Below, piece after piece: positions 11,268 to 23,748 of a stretch of DNA of 64,000 nucleotides; the first letter of the stretch is position 1, and each line of letters starts with the position of its first letter. Origin of the DNA: Medicago truncatula (Eukaryota > Streptophyta > Magnoliopsida > Fabales > Fabaceae); contig NC_053048.1 of assembly GCF_003473485.1 (NCBI RefSeq), forward strand, positions 46,202,255 through 46,266,254, in the 5' to 3' direction. The notes below the pieces were generated by a model. That model did no database searches, was not told the DNA's origin, and was given only the letters and a program-made list of their open reading frames with translations. Both the position numbers and the translations under genes were made by a program.

Positions 11268-14200
11268 TATTTTCCCTGGAATGATTCCCTCCCTCCTTAT
11301 CACATAGCTTGTTTAAGTTGAATCGTTTTTGGCCTGACATTTTGTCTTCTTACATTATGCATGAGTTTATTCTATGAAAGAAAAAAAAATTCCTTATTCA
11401 TAATCTACGCCTGCCGATATGTCAAAACAAGCAAAGTGTGTGAAGAACAGAACAATTGTTAAAAAATTGTAATGACGAACACAATACATACCATAGAAAC
11501 GACAAAGGTTCACACCACAAGGACAGCGTGGAAAAATTTAGTTATAAGACGAGTTTCACTCCATGGTTGAAAAAGTTGACAAGTCACTTGCTTACACAAT
11601 ATTGAAACCAAAGTATTCAAATCTTTACAAGTTATTCTCTAAAATGATTGAGTTGTTCTTTGCTCAATTTGATATTTTGACACGGTGGTCACTTGTTTGA
11701 GTTGAAATTTATTATAAAGGTTGATGAACTAAACCGGGAAGCAAAATGTGTTGTACTATTCTAAGATCATTAATCAGAAGAAAACACTGATGCAAACGCA
11801 ATCAACATCAACAATACTAAATTGCTAAGGATTCATTCATTTTATTAAATAAAATCAATAATCCAAGTAATTATTTTTCAAAAAATAATCACAAAAAACT
11901 TCTGTTAAAACATGCGAAATTGTAATACCTGTGATTGATAAACCTAGCAGCATTTCCATATGATGCCGCGTATAAGCAAAGAGCTTGGTTATCCTTTACA
12001 ACTCCCGAGTCCCATTCTGCTTCCAATAAAATTGGGAACGTATGTTTCCCATTTTTGGGATATTTCAAGTTCCTCTCATGCAACTCTTCGACGGTTAAAA
12101 TTTCTCCAACAAACTCGCATACAAATGCACCTTTTGGAAGATCCTCTAAGGTACGAAGACCCCACCCTTTTCCGTTTGAAGTTAAAAACACCTGAGTAGC
12201 ACATAATCATTAGAGAAAAGATGTCTAAATATGTTAAGGGAAATGTGTTTAAGAACAGAAAGAAACCCATAGTGTTGCCTCAATGACATCAACATTGAAA
12301 AATATATATATTTGTTTACAAGTAGTGAAGATTACTCAAACAATCACCTGCAAGTTGCAAGTTATTCCACGTTGGACAATCCGATTGCCACAATATTTCC
12401 CACAGCCACATTTGCTCCAGCACTCTTTAATAAACTTCCGCTTCAAGTGTCCTTTACATGGTTCTAAACAACCATCATTCTTTGATATTTCAAGTGGGCA
12501 TTCTGTGCAATAGGAATGATTTTGTGGATCACGGCTGATGGCAATACACTCTTCCAAGAACGCTTCCTTTAGTACACCTTGTGCAGTGTAGGCAAAATCC
12601 CCTCCAGTTTTATTTGCACAAGAACATGGTTTAGATGATAACACACAATTGCCCATACAGGTAGAACAACAATCTTCACTCCCAATACGAGATAGAGACA
12701 TATTAACATATGCATCTCGGAACACCAAGTTTCGGGGTATGTAGTGGAACGGAGGTGGGATATCATTATTAGAATCATTCACCCATGAAATTTTCACCTT
12801 TTCTTCTCCCTTTGTTAGGTCATTGGTAGCACAAACAGCCCTTGTATCATCAATTGTATGATGGTTTGGAGCATTCATTACATTGCAGGAATTTTGAGGC
12901 ATAGGTTCCCCTGACTCCTTCCCACCGCCATTTTCCGATAAATCATTCATTACATCCTTGGTAACTAGTACAGCATCATCTGGACCACTTGGGCAGGGTG
13001 GAGAAACGAGAACTCGAGGTGCGACCGAGGCAGGAGAAGACTTGACAGAGATTGATCCATTTGCAGCAGAAGAATATTTATTTCCTCCGTCAATTAGTGT
13101 GCCATTTGCCTCAGATTCTTTTGAAAGGACAACTATTGGCATTATCTTTACAGATGCTTCCTGCAAAGTATTATTCAAATCAGTTCCAAATTCCACCAAG
13201 CAGACACACATATATCTCAACATTGTCGGTTTTTAGACTTGGATCATGACTAGGCAAAAAAAATATCCGGTCCCCAAAGAACTGAGGTGCAGCTTAGAGA
13301 AAATGTTACCTCTCCCGTAGACGATGAGGCTAGCTCGGCATTAAAAGGCACTTCTTCATATGAGGAAGGAAAAATATCTTCGCCTTCAACATTTTCGTTT
13401 CTGTATGGTGATGCCACAGTGTTGTTGCCATCTTGATCTCCGGCTGTGTCATTCTTCGTTGAAGAGTCTGGAACACTTGATGGTTCTTTTGAAGGAAAAT
13501 AAATCAAAAGAAAACTGATCAAACAATCATTAATACATATATGTATGCAGAGACCGCAGTAGAATATGTAGAAGAAAGATAAATGGCACAAAGGTAACAT
13601 TTTTTTGGTAGATCACAAAAAAAGACCATTTCTGATGCAACAGAAAACAGAAACTGTCTTAAGATGAGCTTTCTGGAAATGCAGAAGTAGTGCAATATGC
13701 AAGTGGAGAATTGCATATAACATAAGCCAAGGAATCACATGGTGGGATGCCATGAAATGCCGGAATTTAAAGGGCAAAAAATCAATCAGGTTCATCGCCA
13801 CTATAATTAATTCAAAGTTGAGCCAAAATTTGAACAAGCAATATACAATACTTATTATTGTGGATTTAACATACGCAAAATTTGACATGTCAATATTACA
13901 CCGAAGGCTAAAAACCGTGAAAAGGAAAAAACTTCTTTTGAAGGCATGGTCAGTCAATTACCAGGAAGAATCACTGAAAGTGGAATCGTGTAATCATCTT
14001 CCACTTCATCAACAGGCTCATCCTTGGGGGTGATAAAAGGGTAAGCATGAGGCGTTTTGCTTTTTGACAACGAAGAGGCTCCTTGTTCAACAGCCGGTTC
14101 TCTAAACGTGACTGCTGGTTGAGCTCTGTCAGATATAGATCTTCTCCCTCTTAGAGGTTCTTCAGGTGATAAAGGCTTCTTTCCCTTGTCAACAACGGCA

Positions 14201-14847
14201 TTTCCATTGGATAGCAGTCTGGAACTACTTTCGGGTACTGTACCAGGTTCTGGTTTCGGTGTTTTCAATGCAAAGGCAGCTGTACTTGAGCCACCGCTAT
14301 TCAGAAGGCGCCCGTCTTGGCCTCTTAATTTCAGCCTCTTCAAAGGCCGCACTCGCTCTTCTGGATGAGCTTCCTCATCCACCTCCCCTACCTGTATGTT
14401 TGAAAAACCCTAAGACATTTCAGCAGCCATAGAATTAACAGTAACAAAGAAACACAGACAAATTCTTTTTTTCAGGTTCATTAAATAACTACTGTAGACC
14501 GGAGGGAGTAACAATTAAATTAACAAGTTTTGCGAACGTCAACCTTGTTTTTCTTTTCCTGCTCGGGCTCCAACGCCTGTTAAATGATATAAAACAGTGA
14601 ATAAATTAAACAAACAAAACCAGATACATAACATATTAATGCAGGAGATGGTATAGTTATAAACCTGATTATCATCTTCGTCGAAAATAGCATCAGCAAG
14701 AGCCCGATAATTCTCTTCTTCAATAAGCTCCCAGTTTTTATCATACAATTTAAGCAGTTTCTTCAACACAGGTTTGACTTTGTGTTCCTCAATCCCAAGG
14801 CACGACATTGCACGGAAAGCAGCTACAACTTTGGGATTGGGTGCCAT
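9019..14847 (-). CDS. SUVR1/SUVR2-type SET-domain histone methyltransferase
   Basis: Nuclear H3K9-methyltransferase family protein. Minus-strand exons in coding order: 14847-14665, 14576-14544, 14391-13962, 13485-13310, 13160-12348, 12191-11929, 10722-10656, 10540-10490, 10234-10138, 9047-9019; 713 codons plus stop, near the length of Arabidopsis SUVR1/2. Residues 1-60 form a plant WIYLD domain (MAPNPKVVAAFRAMSCLGIE). The middle is low-complexity. The pre-SET region has clustered cysteines (CCSTCMGNC, CSC, CWSKCGCGKYC). The SET core shows NGKGWGLRT, FVGEILT, NAARFINHRCLDANL and EELTWDYGIDF, and post-SET is CKCGSKFC. The start is the first ATG at the WIYLD domain, and a 5' UTR intron is likely. 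The last exon is my weakest call: a perfect GTAAGT follows KRSN, and splicing to 9047 gives a short Arg/Ser tail. Reading on instead stops at 10079. Confidence 0.9.
9315..9535. mobile_element. Degraded hAT-like MITE fragment
   Basis: In the proposed last SUVR intron. The stretch carries CTTAGTTAAGTGCTTATA, AAGCTGCTTGTATAAGTTAT and AATAAGTTGAAAACAG, like the interior of the better-preserved element 32097-32402 (GCTTATAAGC/CATAAGTT-rich). The ends are eroded. Confidence 0.4.
9908..10109. repeat. 101-bp tandem duplication, near-identical
   Basis: Copies 9908-10008 and 10009-10109 differ at one visible base (GTCATACC versus GTCATATC). The block starts TTTTTAAACAACATAGAGAA and ends TTATGGACA. It lies within the proposed final intron of the SUVR gene, about 30 bp from the donor site at 10137, and does not duplicate an exon. 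Confidence 0.95.
11221..11264. repeat. (TA)n microsatellite
   Basis: About 22 TA units in the SUVR intron 10723-11928, preceded by a short CA run at about 11199-11210. Confidence 0.97.
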
Positions 14848-17800
14848 TGTTGATCAGACAATAGTTAATTTACCCTAACCAACAATGTTTCAATTATTAC
14901 ACGAAAACCGAGGACAGAAACTGAGGTTGTTAATTTTGAAGATTGATGGATCATGCAAACAATTGAAACCTAGAAATGAACAAGGACGAAACAAAAACGT
15001 AGATTAATTGGTGAAGAAAGTAATTGAAAAAAAGACAAAATTGAAGTCAAAGCAAGAAACGGTGCATAAAGAACGAACCTTGGAGAGTAGAAGAGCGTGA
15101 TAATGTGGTCAAGAATCTTGAGGGTTTTGAGTGACGAAAATTGCCTGCGTATTTTTTTATTTTTTTTATTTTTTTTGTGAGAAAAGGGAATGGAGGGAAT
15201 GAGTTTTTGAGAGTGAAGAAGAAATGAAAAGAAAAAGAAATTTGAGTGAAGAGAGAGAGAGTGTTATGGTAGGTTTGTTTGTTTGATTTTACTTGTGTTG
15301 TTGTTGAACTGTGAAGTGATTACGCTATAGCCAAACACTGTGAACAGTGTGAAAGTACGCTTTTTGACAGTAATGTAATAATCGATGATCACTTCACTTC
15401 CAACGGAAGCGCGTTTCCTCACGCGGCCCAAATTCTTATTTACTGGACAAAATCCAGCCCGGCCCAATACATTTGGCCTTTGGGTACCAGTATTGGTGTG
15501 ATGTTGGTAATTTAAGAAATAAAATAACATGATGGGTATTGTATGTATATTATGTGCTCTATGTGTTTGATGAAATGTTTCAAATAATGTTTAATTAATT
15601 TTATTATGTCGATTGTTTTGTAGATATGGCTAAAGAAGTTAGTAAGCTCGTACTCAGTAGGCCCACCAAGCGCAACTTAGTACGTCGAGCGAACGATGCA
15701 GCTAATCATGTCCCTAAATAGAACCAACTTAGGCATCTAACTAAGAACGATGGTAGGTCAGGTACCTCACAGGTGCTTGACCCTACGCCTATTGTGCATG
15801 AGGCGCATTTGAAGTAGCGATAAACATCACAATAAAGGGGGATTTGAATTGTGACCATTTTTAAATTTAATTCTGGAACTTTAACAAATTTACATACCAA
15901 GAACTTTTTTGAACGTTGACGGGTGTCTGAAAGTGTTTAAGTGTGTGTGCGTATCTAATTGCTAATCGAAATAATTTAATGGTTGACTATCTGTATTGTT
16001 CATATGAACGGTGTATGTTGTGCGCATCTAATTGTTTCTTCCTGTAGGTGCATCTTAACTACTATTCCTGTGAACGATTGTTAATTCTCGTCTCAATAAA
16101 CGGTTTACAACCATCGCTCAACATCTAACGATAGCTATTTATCGTTGGGGTATTTTTTTATAGCATGAGGTGCTTGTGAGCAAATGATAGGTGTCTAAAG
16201 AGCTTTTTGTGTGACCTCCTAATTAGAAAAATGAACTAAATATTTTAAGTATTAGTTAAATATGAATTTTTAAACGATAATGATTAAAAAAAATATAATC
16301 CATCCCTTCTTAAAAAATAATAATTTTTCAAAAGATATTTTTATAATGTATCAAACAAAACTGCAAAAGAGCAATTAAAACTTTTGAATAATACACGTGG
16401 ATATACTTAAGAGTAAAGACCAGGAGATATTTGGAGAAAGTTGATGAAAAGTATTAGAGTAACTAAAAATTAAAATTTGAAAATTTCACAAGGATCAAAA
16501 ACCTACTTAAACATAATTTTAAATTGAAAAACAATTCTTAATATTATATAAATCGCAAGCGTTTGATTTTCTCTTTTTTCATGAATTAAATGTGACCTAA
16601 CGAGTCATGTATTATAACTACAGAACATCACCAACTACATACGCGACACCAACGGCGTATCTTGCTAAAGAATATCACATATTATTTATTCTTAATGTAT
16701 CTATTTAATCTGAGTCATGCAAGTTATATGAAAATGAATATCACATGCGTTTGAAGTATAAAGTAATTGTAAACTTCAAATTCTATTACATGTATGTATT
16801 ATGTATATAGTATCTATCAAATAGCTATTTCTTTTTAATTATAAAAAAAATAGCATAAAAGTTTATAATGTACCACTATTTATAGACTATATAAGTTATC
16901 AATTTACGAGAAGTATCATCAATATTAGTAATTATTTGCTTGCTCTCTCATTCATCTTAATAAATTCTTTTGTATTCTCTCTCTTTTATTTTCCTTTTTT
17001 TTTTTTTTTGCATGCATGCGTAAAAAGAAAATACAATTTTGCAAACACATAATCACAAAAAAAAATTGTTTTTTTTTTTACAAAAAATTGTTATACTTGA
17101 AGCTATTAACATGTAGTGTTATTAAAAAAAAAAAAATCAGCAGCACTCTAAATATTTTTACATAATTGGCTTTCAAACGGGAGCTATGTGTTCGTTTGTC
17201 TGTTCTTTTTATTGCGTTAATACATATAAATTGCGAACAGTCATTTTTATGAGATTTTGATTTAGATTAAAGTTATTTTGATTTTGCTTATCTTTTTAAT
17301 GTAATAAACTAAACTTATCTTTTTTAATGACACAAAAAATATAATAAATATAATATCAATTCTTATATTATTAAATAACATTAATAGTATAACATTCTTT
17401 TAGACAACTTAGTTAAAAAATATAATTGGAAGAGATAAAACTAACTCAAAACCATGTGTTTCTTGATATATAGTATAGATATATGTATTACTCCAGAAAT
17501 GGTGCCTCTAAATGTGGGGCTCTGGGCGGTCGTTTATCCCAAACATACTCAGAGCCACCACTATGCACAAAGACATATAAGTATCATACATGAACTAAAA
17601 CAATATTTAATGATATATTATTTTTACTATTATTATTTTAAGTGTATTGTTTGTTATCTTATTATGTTATTTACTATTAAAAAAAGGTAACTTTCAAATG
17701 GCGTACAATTCACTTGGTTGTCTTATATTTTTTTATGTTTTTTGTATTGCTTATTAAGACTTAGAGGTCTATGATTAAAAATTAATTCATTTTAACATGT

Positions 17801-18161
17801 GTTTTAACGACATTTTACAATGCTTATTAAGAATTTAAAAGATGGCGTTTTTACATTGAAAATGACCTTTTGATTTTTCTTTAAAGAACTTTTTGTATAT
17901 TTTTAAAAGTTGACCGGAGACATTCCAATAAATTATATTAACCTTGATTCCTTAAAGAGCATCCTTAGGTATTTGTTATTATTTTCCTTAGAAATTAACC
18001 AGTTTAATAGTTCACGTGACCCTAAACTTTTCATGTAGCAACAACCACATAATTGTTGATTGCCCTGTGTTTTTTTTTTTTATATATATAAAAAATACCA
18101 ACCAATTTCAACAAATTTTTAGTATGAAATGTATGACCAAACACAAAATAGGATATGCTGA

Positions 18162-18630
18162 TTACAATGATGCCTCTAACACTCGATCCTGAATCATGGG
18201 ATTGTGACAATCAATTTTGACTACCTCTAATAGAAAGTGTTGTATATGGGCGTACGAGATTATGGCAATGATTATGATGCTATTAAGTATCATTATCAGG
18301 TTGAGCTTAGAAACAGGTTCCCTAACGCATGTCGTAACAAGGTGATCAACGACAAAAAACGATATGTCAAGAGGCAACTTTTGTTGCAAGAACTGCAACC
18401 TGTGCTTCACATGGATGTCGGGAACCATGTAGTTGTCGAACAGATCCATACTTTTCAGCATGGTTGCAGAAGGTTTTCCACAGGAAGCCGTCCCAAACCA
18501 TGAGGAGGTAGTTTTACAGGAAATGAATCAATTGTTGCAATCGATCAATGATCGATTTAGAGCTATTCAGACTAGGGTATTGACAAAGTTTTGTTGGCTT
18601 TATTGTCTGACAAAAATAAAATAAAAGTAG
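18162..18630 (+). pseudogene. Unrecognised coding relic with frame change
   Basis: The base composition is more balanced than the surrounding AT-rich spacer. One frame (18237-18503) gives MLYMGVRDYGNDYDAIKYHY and an Arg/Lys/Gln-rich continuation. At about 18460 a different frame continues as FSMVAEGFPQEAVPNHEEVV and LQEMNQLLQSINDRFRAIQT. The switch suggests a frameshifted fragment of a former gene or transposon protein. I do not recognise the family, and no start, splice or promoter context supports expression. Confidence 0.35.
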
Positions 18631-20294
18631 AGTGGGTAAAAGTACATCATGCCCCATATTACTCTACTTAGATAATAGCAATTAAACATATATGCTTGTA
18701 GTATTTCATTTAAGCATAGTATTTCATTTAGACTCGCACACACTTATACACGCACACCCTACTTACAGTAGAAAAGAAAATGAAAATACAACATACCTCT
18801 AAACAGAGATGTCAGAAAAACTAGTTTACGACGAGGGAGAACAAGCGACGGTTAAGCAATCACTCACATATTTTTCCAAATTTGATATTCTATCTTAGAG
18901 CTTATACATATGCTTAAGATTAGCTTATGATTATTGTATCATAAATATTTTTAATGGAATGAACAACGTCTACCTTTTTTGTTATATGTATCAATTGTTA
19001 TTTAATGCTTGAATGAAATTGAAATATCTTGAATGTTGATTAAGTGTACTACGCATTATCTGACCCTTGATTGATTATGTGTCTATCTATCCATATATAA
19101 GTTTCATAGAAGTTGTTTAATTTGTCTATTATTAGAGCAAATGATGCTCGAGTTGCATAAGTTTGTAACGTCCTTAGGAAAAGGTGAAAGCCACTTAATA
19201 ATGGTTTACAACTTCCAATTGAAGACACCGTTAAGATAATACACTGTTTAGTTACTATTATAAACAAAATTTTATATTTTAGATTCATTTAATAAATAAT
19301 ATATGTAGTTTATATATAAATATGATTTTTGCTTATAATATTTATTGGAAGGTGCACGTGTTAAGAAAATAACTATAGATCTATTTTCTAAAAAATGGTG
19401 CGTTCTATTCCTTTAAAATTTAAGAATTATTATTTTTAACAACAAAAAATTACTAGTATTTTAAAATTATTTAACAAGGGTCTTTACTACAAAAATTAAC
19501 ATTAACAAGACACAATTTAAAAATTAATAACGAGTGTTCTTAAACATTCATTACAGATTCTAAAATAACAAACAAAATGTATAAAAAATTATTATTCAAA
19601 GGACTTCAAGAATGCCTTTAAGTATTTGTTAGTATTTTCCTTTGAAAACATTGCTTTAGAAAAAGAAAGAAAATAAATTTAAAACAATAAATATACACAA
19701 ATATTTCATGACTCAAAGCCTTAAATTAATGGTAATTCAATACTAAGATGATGTCCCACACGTTACAACCGGGACCACACATGAAAGGGGTCCACTTTTT
19801 TGACTGCAAAAATTATTACTCGTTCAATTTTTTTTGCTTTCTGGTCAAAATAATCTCACAGACCTTACTAATGTAAAAAAGTTTGCAACAAAAAGAGGCA
19901 TCATTCCTTTTCAGACCATAATCAGTAATCACTTCCCAATTTTTAATTAAAATTAAAATTAAAATTAAAACCCCCAATAACTCAAGACGAACACGCTCCT
20001 TTTCAGATTAAAAAGTTCCATATTTTAATCTCATCTCTCAGTCAAACATAGATTTAAATACTTTTAGCATATCCATTCTTTTATTAAACGAATGTTATTA
20101 AATCAAGTAGATCTCCTGTTCAAAAAAAAGTCATGTAGATTTCATGTTTATTTGGTAGATTTTACATAAATGTCAATAAATAAAAGTGTGCGTGTGTTTT
20201 TTTCTTTAAAAAAAGGAAGAAAAGAAAAAGAATGGAAATGCTAATGAAAACCATAACGGCACTTAATTATGATGCAAGTAGTACAAGGTGGTTG

Positions 20295-20304
20295 CATATA
20301 AAAC
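20295..20304 (+). promoter_or_regulatory. Likely TATA box of the PDLP gene
   Basis: CATATAAAAC lies about 165 bp upstream of the chosen ATG and is followed by a TTC-rich leader (20340-20373). It lies downstream of an in-frame ATG at 20232, which argues that the longer open frame is not the real start. Confidence 0.5.
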
Positions 20305-20462
20305 AAGAAAACAAACTCTTTAAAAACAAACTTGAGTTTTTGTTTTTTTCTTTCTTCTTCTTCTTCTTCTTCTTCAATAGGATACATACAGCCTACAAAT
20401 TACTCATCAAAGTAAGTGAAAACCTAACAAAAAAAAACGTCACTTTCTTTCCAATCTCACAA

Positions 20463-21607
20463 ATGGGTATCCTTAGAACAAAACAAACACTTTCATTTCT
20501 CATTCTGCTCAATTTTTCATCACTTGTTTTCACCACCGATAACACCAACGTTGTCTACAAAGGTTGTTCAGAGCAAAAACTAGGACAACAATCTTCAGTG
20601 AATCTTCAAACGTTGTTATCTTCTCTTGTTGCAGCATCAGGACAGAAAACTTTCGCGGCCACAACCACCGGTGACGGCCAGAACGCAGTCACCGGAGTTT
20701 ACCAATGCAGAGGTGACCTTTCAGCTTCTGATTGTTATCTTTGTATCAGCAAGATTCCAAGCAAGATAAGCAAGCTTTGTGGTGATGTCGCAGCAGCCAG
20801 GATTCAGCTCAATGGTTGTTATTTAAGGTACGAGGTTGTTGGGTTTAGACAAGTTCCGCAGACACAATTGTTGTACAAGGTTTGTGGCTCGAAGAAGGTG
20901 AATGATGGTGTTGGGTTTGAAGCTAAGAGGGATTCAGCGTTTGGAATGGTGGAGAATGGTGTGAAGAGTGGGAATTTGTTCTATACGGGTAGTTATTCAT
21001 CTTTGTATGTTTTGGGACAGTGTGAGAGTAGTTTGGGAAATGATGATTGTGGTAATTGTGTTAAGAGTGCTGAAGAACAAGCTAAATTGGAGTGTGGTGA
21101 TTCAATTTCTGCTCAGATTTATCTTTTTAGTTGCTTTATCAGTTATAGCTTTTATCCTAATGGAGTTTCCACCACTTCTTCCTCTTCAGGTAAATTATCC
21201 ATCTGCATGTTTGGATTGCTATATATATATATATGATAGCTGTGTGTCAAAGTAATTTTGTTAAATTGATGATTTCGTCAAACATGCATTATGGATTGTG
21301 TTCAATAATTAAGAAAAAAGTGGATTTTCATTAATTTTTTAATCGTGGGAGAAATTATGCTGATATTTAAATATTGGACCAAATGGCATTATGTGATTTG
21401 AGAATGAATCTAGGATATGGGTAGGTGGGTTTGTTTAATATAAAGATTGAAATATAATTTTGTTGTTGATTAGGATCAGGAGGGAATCCACACACAGAGA
21501 GGACAGTTGCTCTTGCTGTGGGAGGAGTTGCAGCTTTTGGATTCTTGATTGTTTGTTTGATGTTTCTGAAATCAGTACTCAAGAAAAGAAATCATGGGAA
21601 GTATTGA
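20463..21607 (+). CDS. Plasmodesmata-located protein-like (two DUF26 domains, one TM helix)
   Basis: Type I membrane protein of the cysteine-rich receptor-like secretory family; PDLPs sit at plasmodesmata and tune cell-to-cell movement and immunity. Exons 20463-21189 and 21474-21607 join in phase 1 to give 286 residues, the usual PDLP length. Order: signal peptide (MGILRTKQTLSFLILLNFSS), DUF26-1 with C-x8-C-x2-C as CRGDLSASDCYLC, DUF26-2 with CESSLGNDDCGNC, a Ser/Thr-rich linker, a TM helix (VALAVGGVAAFGFLIVCLMF) and a short basic tail ending KKRNHGKY. There is no kinase domain. The intron separates the ectodomain from the TM segment. The frame is open upstream to 20232, but the signal peptide and the TATA position favour 20463. 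Which PDLP it is cannot be settled by eye. Confidence 0.9.
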
Positions 21608-22440
21608 GGTTGAATTGGGTTGTATATACCTCATGAATGATTCATAAATCTAATATTAGAATCTTATTAGGTGAAAAAATATACCTTGAGACCTTTGTAT
21701 AGTTATGATCAAAGGAATTAAAAAGGGAATTCTTATGATGAGTACTGAATGTATGAATGAAGAGAAAAGTTCAAGACTTTAAAGTGTGTGTGTGCGATAC
21801 ATCTTTTGTCCGCACACCATATGACTTTAGTCTTTAGCAAATGAGATTATGACCGACATCTCTATCTTTACAAGTTGTAGTTGTTACTGACCAGAGAAAG
21901 TGAAAGTTTAACGAAAACCTAAACAGACGGTCACTAAAAATGGTTTAAAGACTCTATTATATTTTGATACTTAAGATCAGATTTCTATATTTAAGATAAT
22001 AAAAAAATATAGAGAAACCAAATTGAAAGTTCATTAAAAATTATCAAATTTTGAATAGACCCCTACACTGTACTTTGTTCTTTTGTTTGCCAATTGCAAT
22101 GCATATCCTCTCCCAAAGTTCTGCGTCCTGTTTATCTGATACGGGGCAAGACAAGTGAAACTTAAATGGAAAATCAATTAATATTAATAATAATATATCT
22201 AAGTCCATAAATACTATATGGTTGGTGTATGTTATCGATTGTTAGCTGCAAAAGGGGGAAATAATCTTATTTTTCTCCCTTTACATAAGCATCTGTTTAT
22301 GATATGGAACTTACTCAACTTAGCAATCACATAGTAATATACTAATATAGTATAATAGTACATGGAGTAATGTTCTTGCATCACCTCACTTGTTTCAATA
22401 AATGCTCTAGGTTTTTTATACATTAGATTAATAAAAAAAA

Positions 22441-22855
22441 TGGCTTAATTACTCTTTTGGTCCCTTAACTTATTTTTTGGTTTCGTTTTGGTCCCTTAAT
22501 TATTAAAAGTTTCGTTTTGGTCCCTTAACTTACTTTTTGGTTTCGTTTTGGTCCTTTAACTTACTTTTTGCTTTCGTTTTGGTCCCTTAACTCTTCATCC
22601 GTCAACCACTTTGGTCCTTTATGTTAGGATGAATGTATTAGAGTTAAGGGACCAAAATGAAACAAAAAAAATAAGTTAAGGGACCAAAACGAAACCCAAA
22701 AATAAGTTAAGGGACCAAAACGAAACTTTTAATAGTTAAGGGATCAAAAGAAAACCCGAAAATAAGTTATGGGATCGAAACGAAACTTTTAATAGTTAAG
22801 AAACCAAAACGAAACCAAAAAATAAGTTAAGGGATCAAAATAGTAATTAAACCCA
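22441..22855. mobile_element. Foldback element made of GGTCCCTTAAC-type minisatellite arms
   Basis: The left arm repeats CTTTTGGTCCCTTAACTTA and GTTTCGTTTTGGTCCC. The right arm holds the inverse (GGGACCAAAACGAAAC) in several copies. The outer ends TGGCTTAATTACT and AGTAATTAAACCCA are inverted repeats. The whole is about 415 bp, non-coding and able to fold into one hairpin. No certain target duplication can be read in the flanking A-runs. Confidence 0.8.
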
Positions 22856-23340
22856 AAAAAACGTACCTCAACAAAACACAACCGAGGAATCCAAATTTGC
22901 TACAGAAAAAAAAAAAAAAAGACACAATCACTTCAACTAGTGACTCGGAGTCTATTGGAAGAAGACATGTTTGAGTTACTAGACTTACTTAACTTGCAAT
23001 ATTTTCTTAGTCATTAAGAAATACAAGTGCTTTTAAAAGGTGTGACCAAGATTACATGTTGATCCATTAGATCTTATCTCCTTTTCTATGTGCCTAATAA
23101 ATCATAAGAAACATCAAAAGTACTGGTAAAGAAAGAAGAAAGTGAGTGAAAAAAATATCCAAATCGGTATTATTAAAGGACGTAATGTCCACTATAAATG
23201 TAACAAAAGTTATTCTTTATAATGACGATTTCTTTTGTAAAATAAACACACTGGAATTTAAAATGAAAAGTAAAAATATATATTTCAGCCACCTGAAATG
23301 AAAATAAAATTAGTGCTAGTAATGGGGACATTGCTTAATA

Positions 23341-23748
23341 TATAAAAGGTTTGAATGTGTCATTGGTCCCTGCACTTTCATCAGATTTTGGCATTAGTCC
23401 CTGCACTTTTTTTGTTTGGCATTGGTCCTTGCACTTTGTAAAAATATTGGTATTGGTTCATCTGTTAATTTTTTGTTAAAAAAAAAACACAAAACCAACG
23501 GAGTGCCACGTGACCCAATCATTTCACGCCACGTGGCACCAATATCAATATTTTTACAAAGTGCAGGGACCAATACCAATATTTTTACAAAGTGCAGGGA
23601 CCAATACCGATAGTTTTGTGTTTTTTTTTTAACAGAAAGTTAATAGAGGGACCAATACCAATATTTTTACAAAGTGCAGGGACCAATTCCAAACAAAAAA
23701 AGTTTAGGTGATGAAAGTGCAAAGACTAAAGAGATATTTAAACCTATA
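23341..23748. mobile_element. Foldback element with TGCAGGGACCAAT arms
   Basis: The ends TATAAAAGGTTTGAATGTGT and the inverse of GAGATATTTAAACCTATA pair. Inner arms carry GGTCCCTGCACTTT and its inverse AAAGTGCAGGGACCAA, three times on the right. A short palindromic core surrounds two CCACGTG motifs (GTGCCACGTGACC and GCCACGTGGCACC). It is built like 22441-22855 but has a different sequence. Confidence 0.8.

Larger units (their letters stand above)
14848..20462. other. Divergent spacer: SUVR promoter/leader and PDLP promoter, with relics
   Basis: To about 15290 the minus strand probably holds the SUVR 5' UTR and its intron, with an A/T tract near 15150. The rest is AT-rich. A stop-broken relic lies at 15623-15820 (frame starts MAKEVSKLVLSRPTKRN, two stops within 66 codons), and a second relic is listed at 18162-18630. 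Two similar 45-bp pieces (17950-17995 and 19605-19655, TATTTGTTA(T/G)TATTTTCCTT) are repeat fragments. An A(T)3-type AATTA array lies at 19946-19970. No complete gene is seen. Confidence 0.6.

Noticed and set aside
13613..13957. 114-codon minus frame between SUVR exons
   Set aside because: Lies in an intron, rich in Leu/Phe from A/T-rich DNA, no family match.
17500..17560. Stem-loop GCTCTGGG...CTCAGAGC
   Set aside because: Short, imperfect, no promoter or known RNA family; could be chance or a small repeat piece.
20232..20462. Upstream in-frame extension of the PDLP protein
   Set aside because: The added residues contain a long Phe run from a TTC repeat and lie upstream of the likely TATA box; a good signal peptide starts at 20463.
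22441..23748. CRISPR-like array from repeated GGGACCAAAACGAAAC units
   Set aside because: Repeats are inverted about a centre and of uneven length in a plant genome; a foldback transposon explains them.
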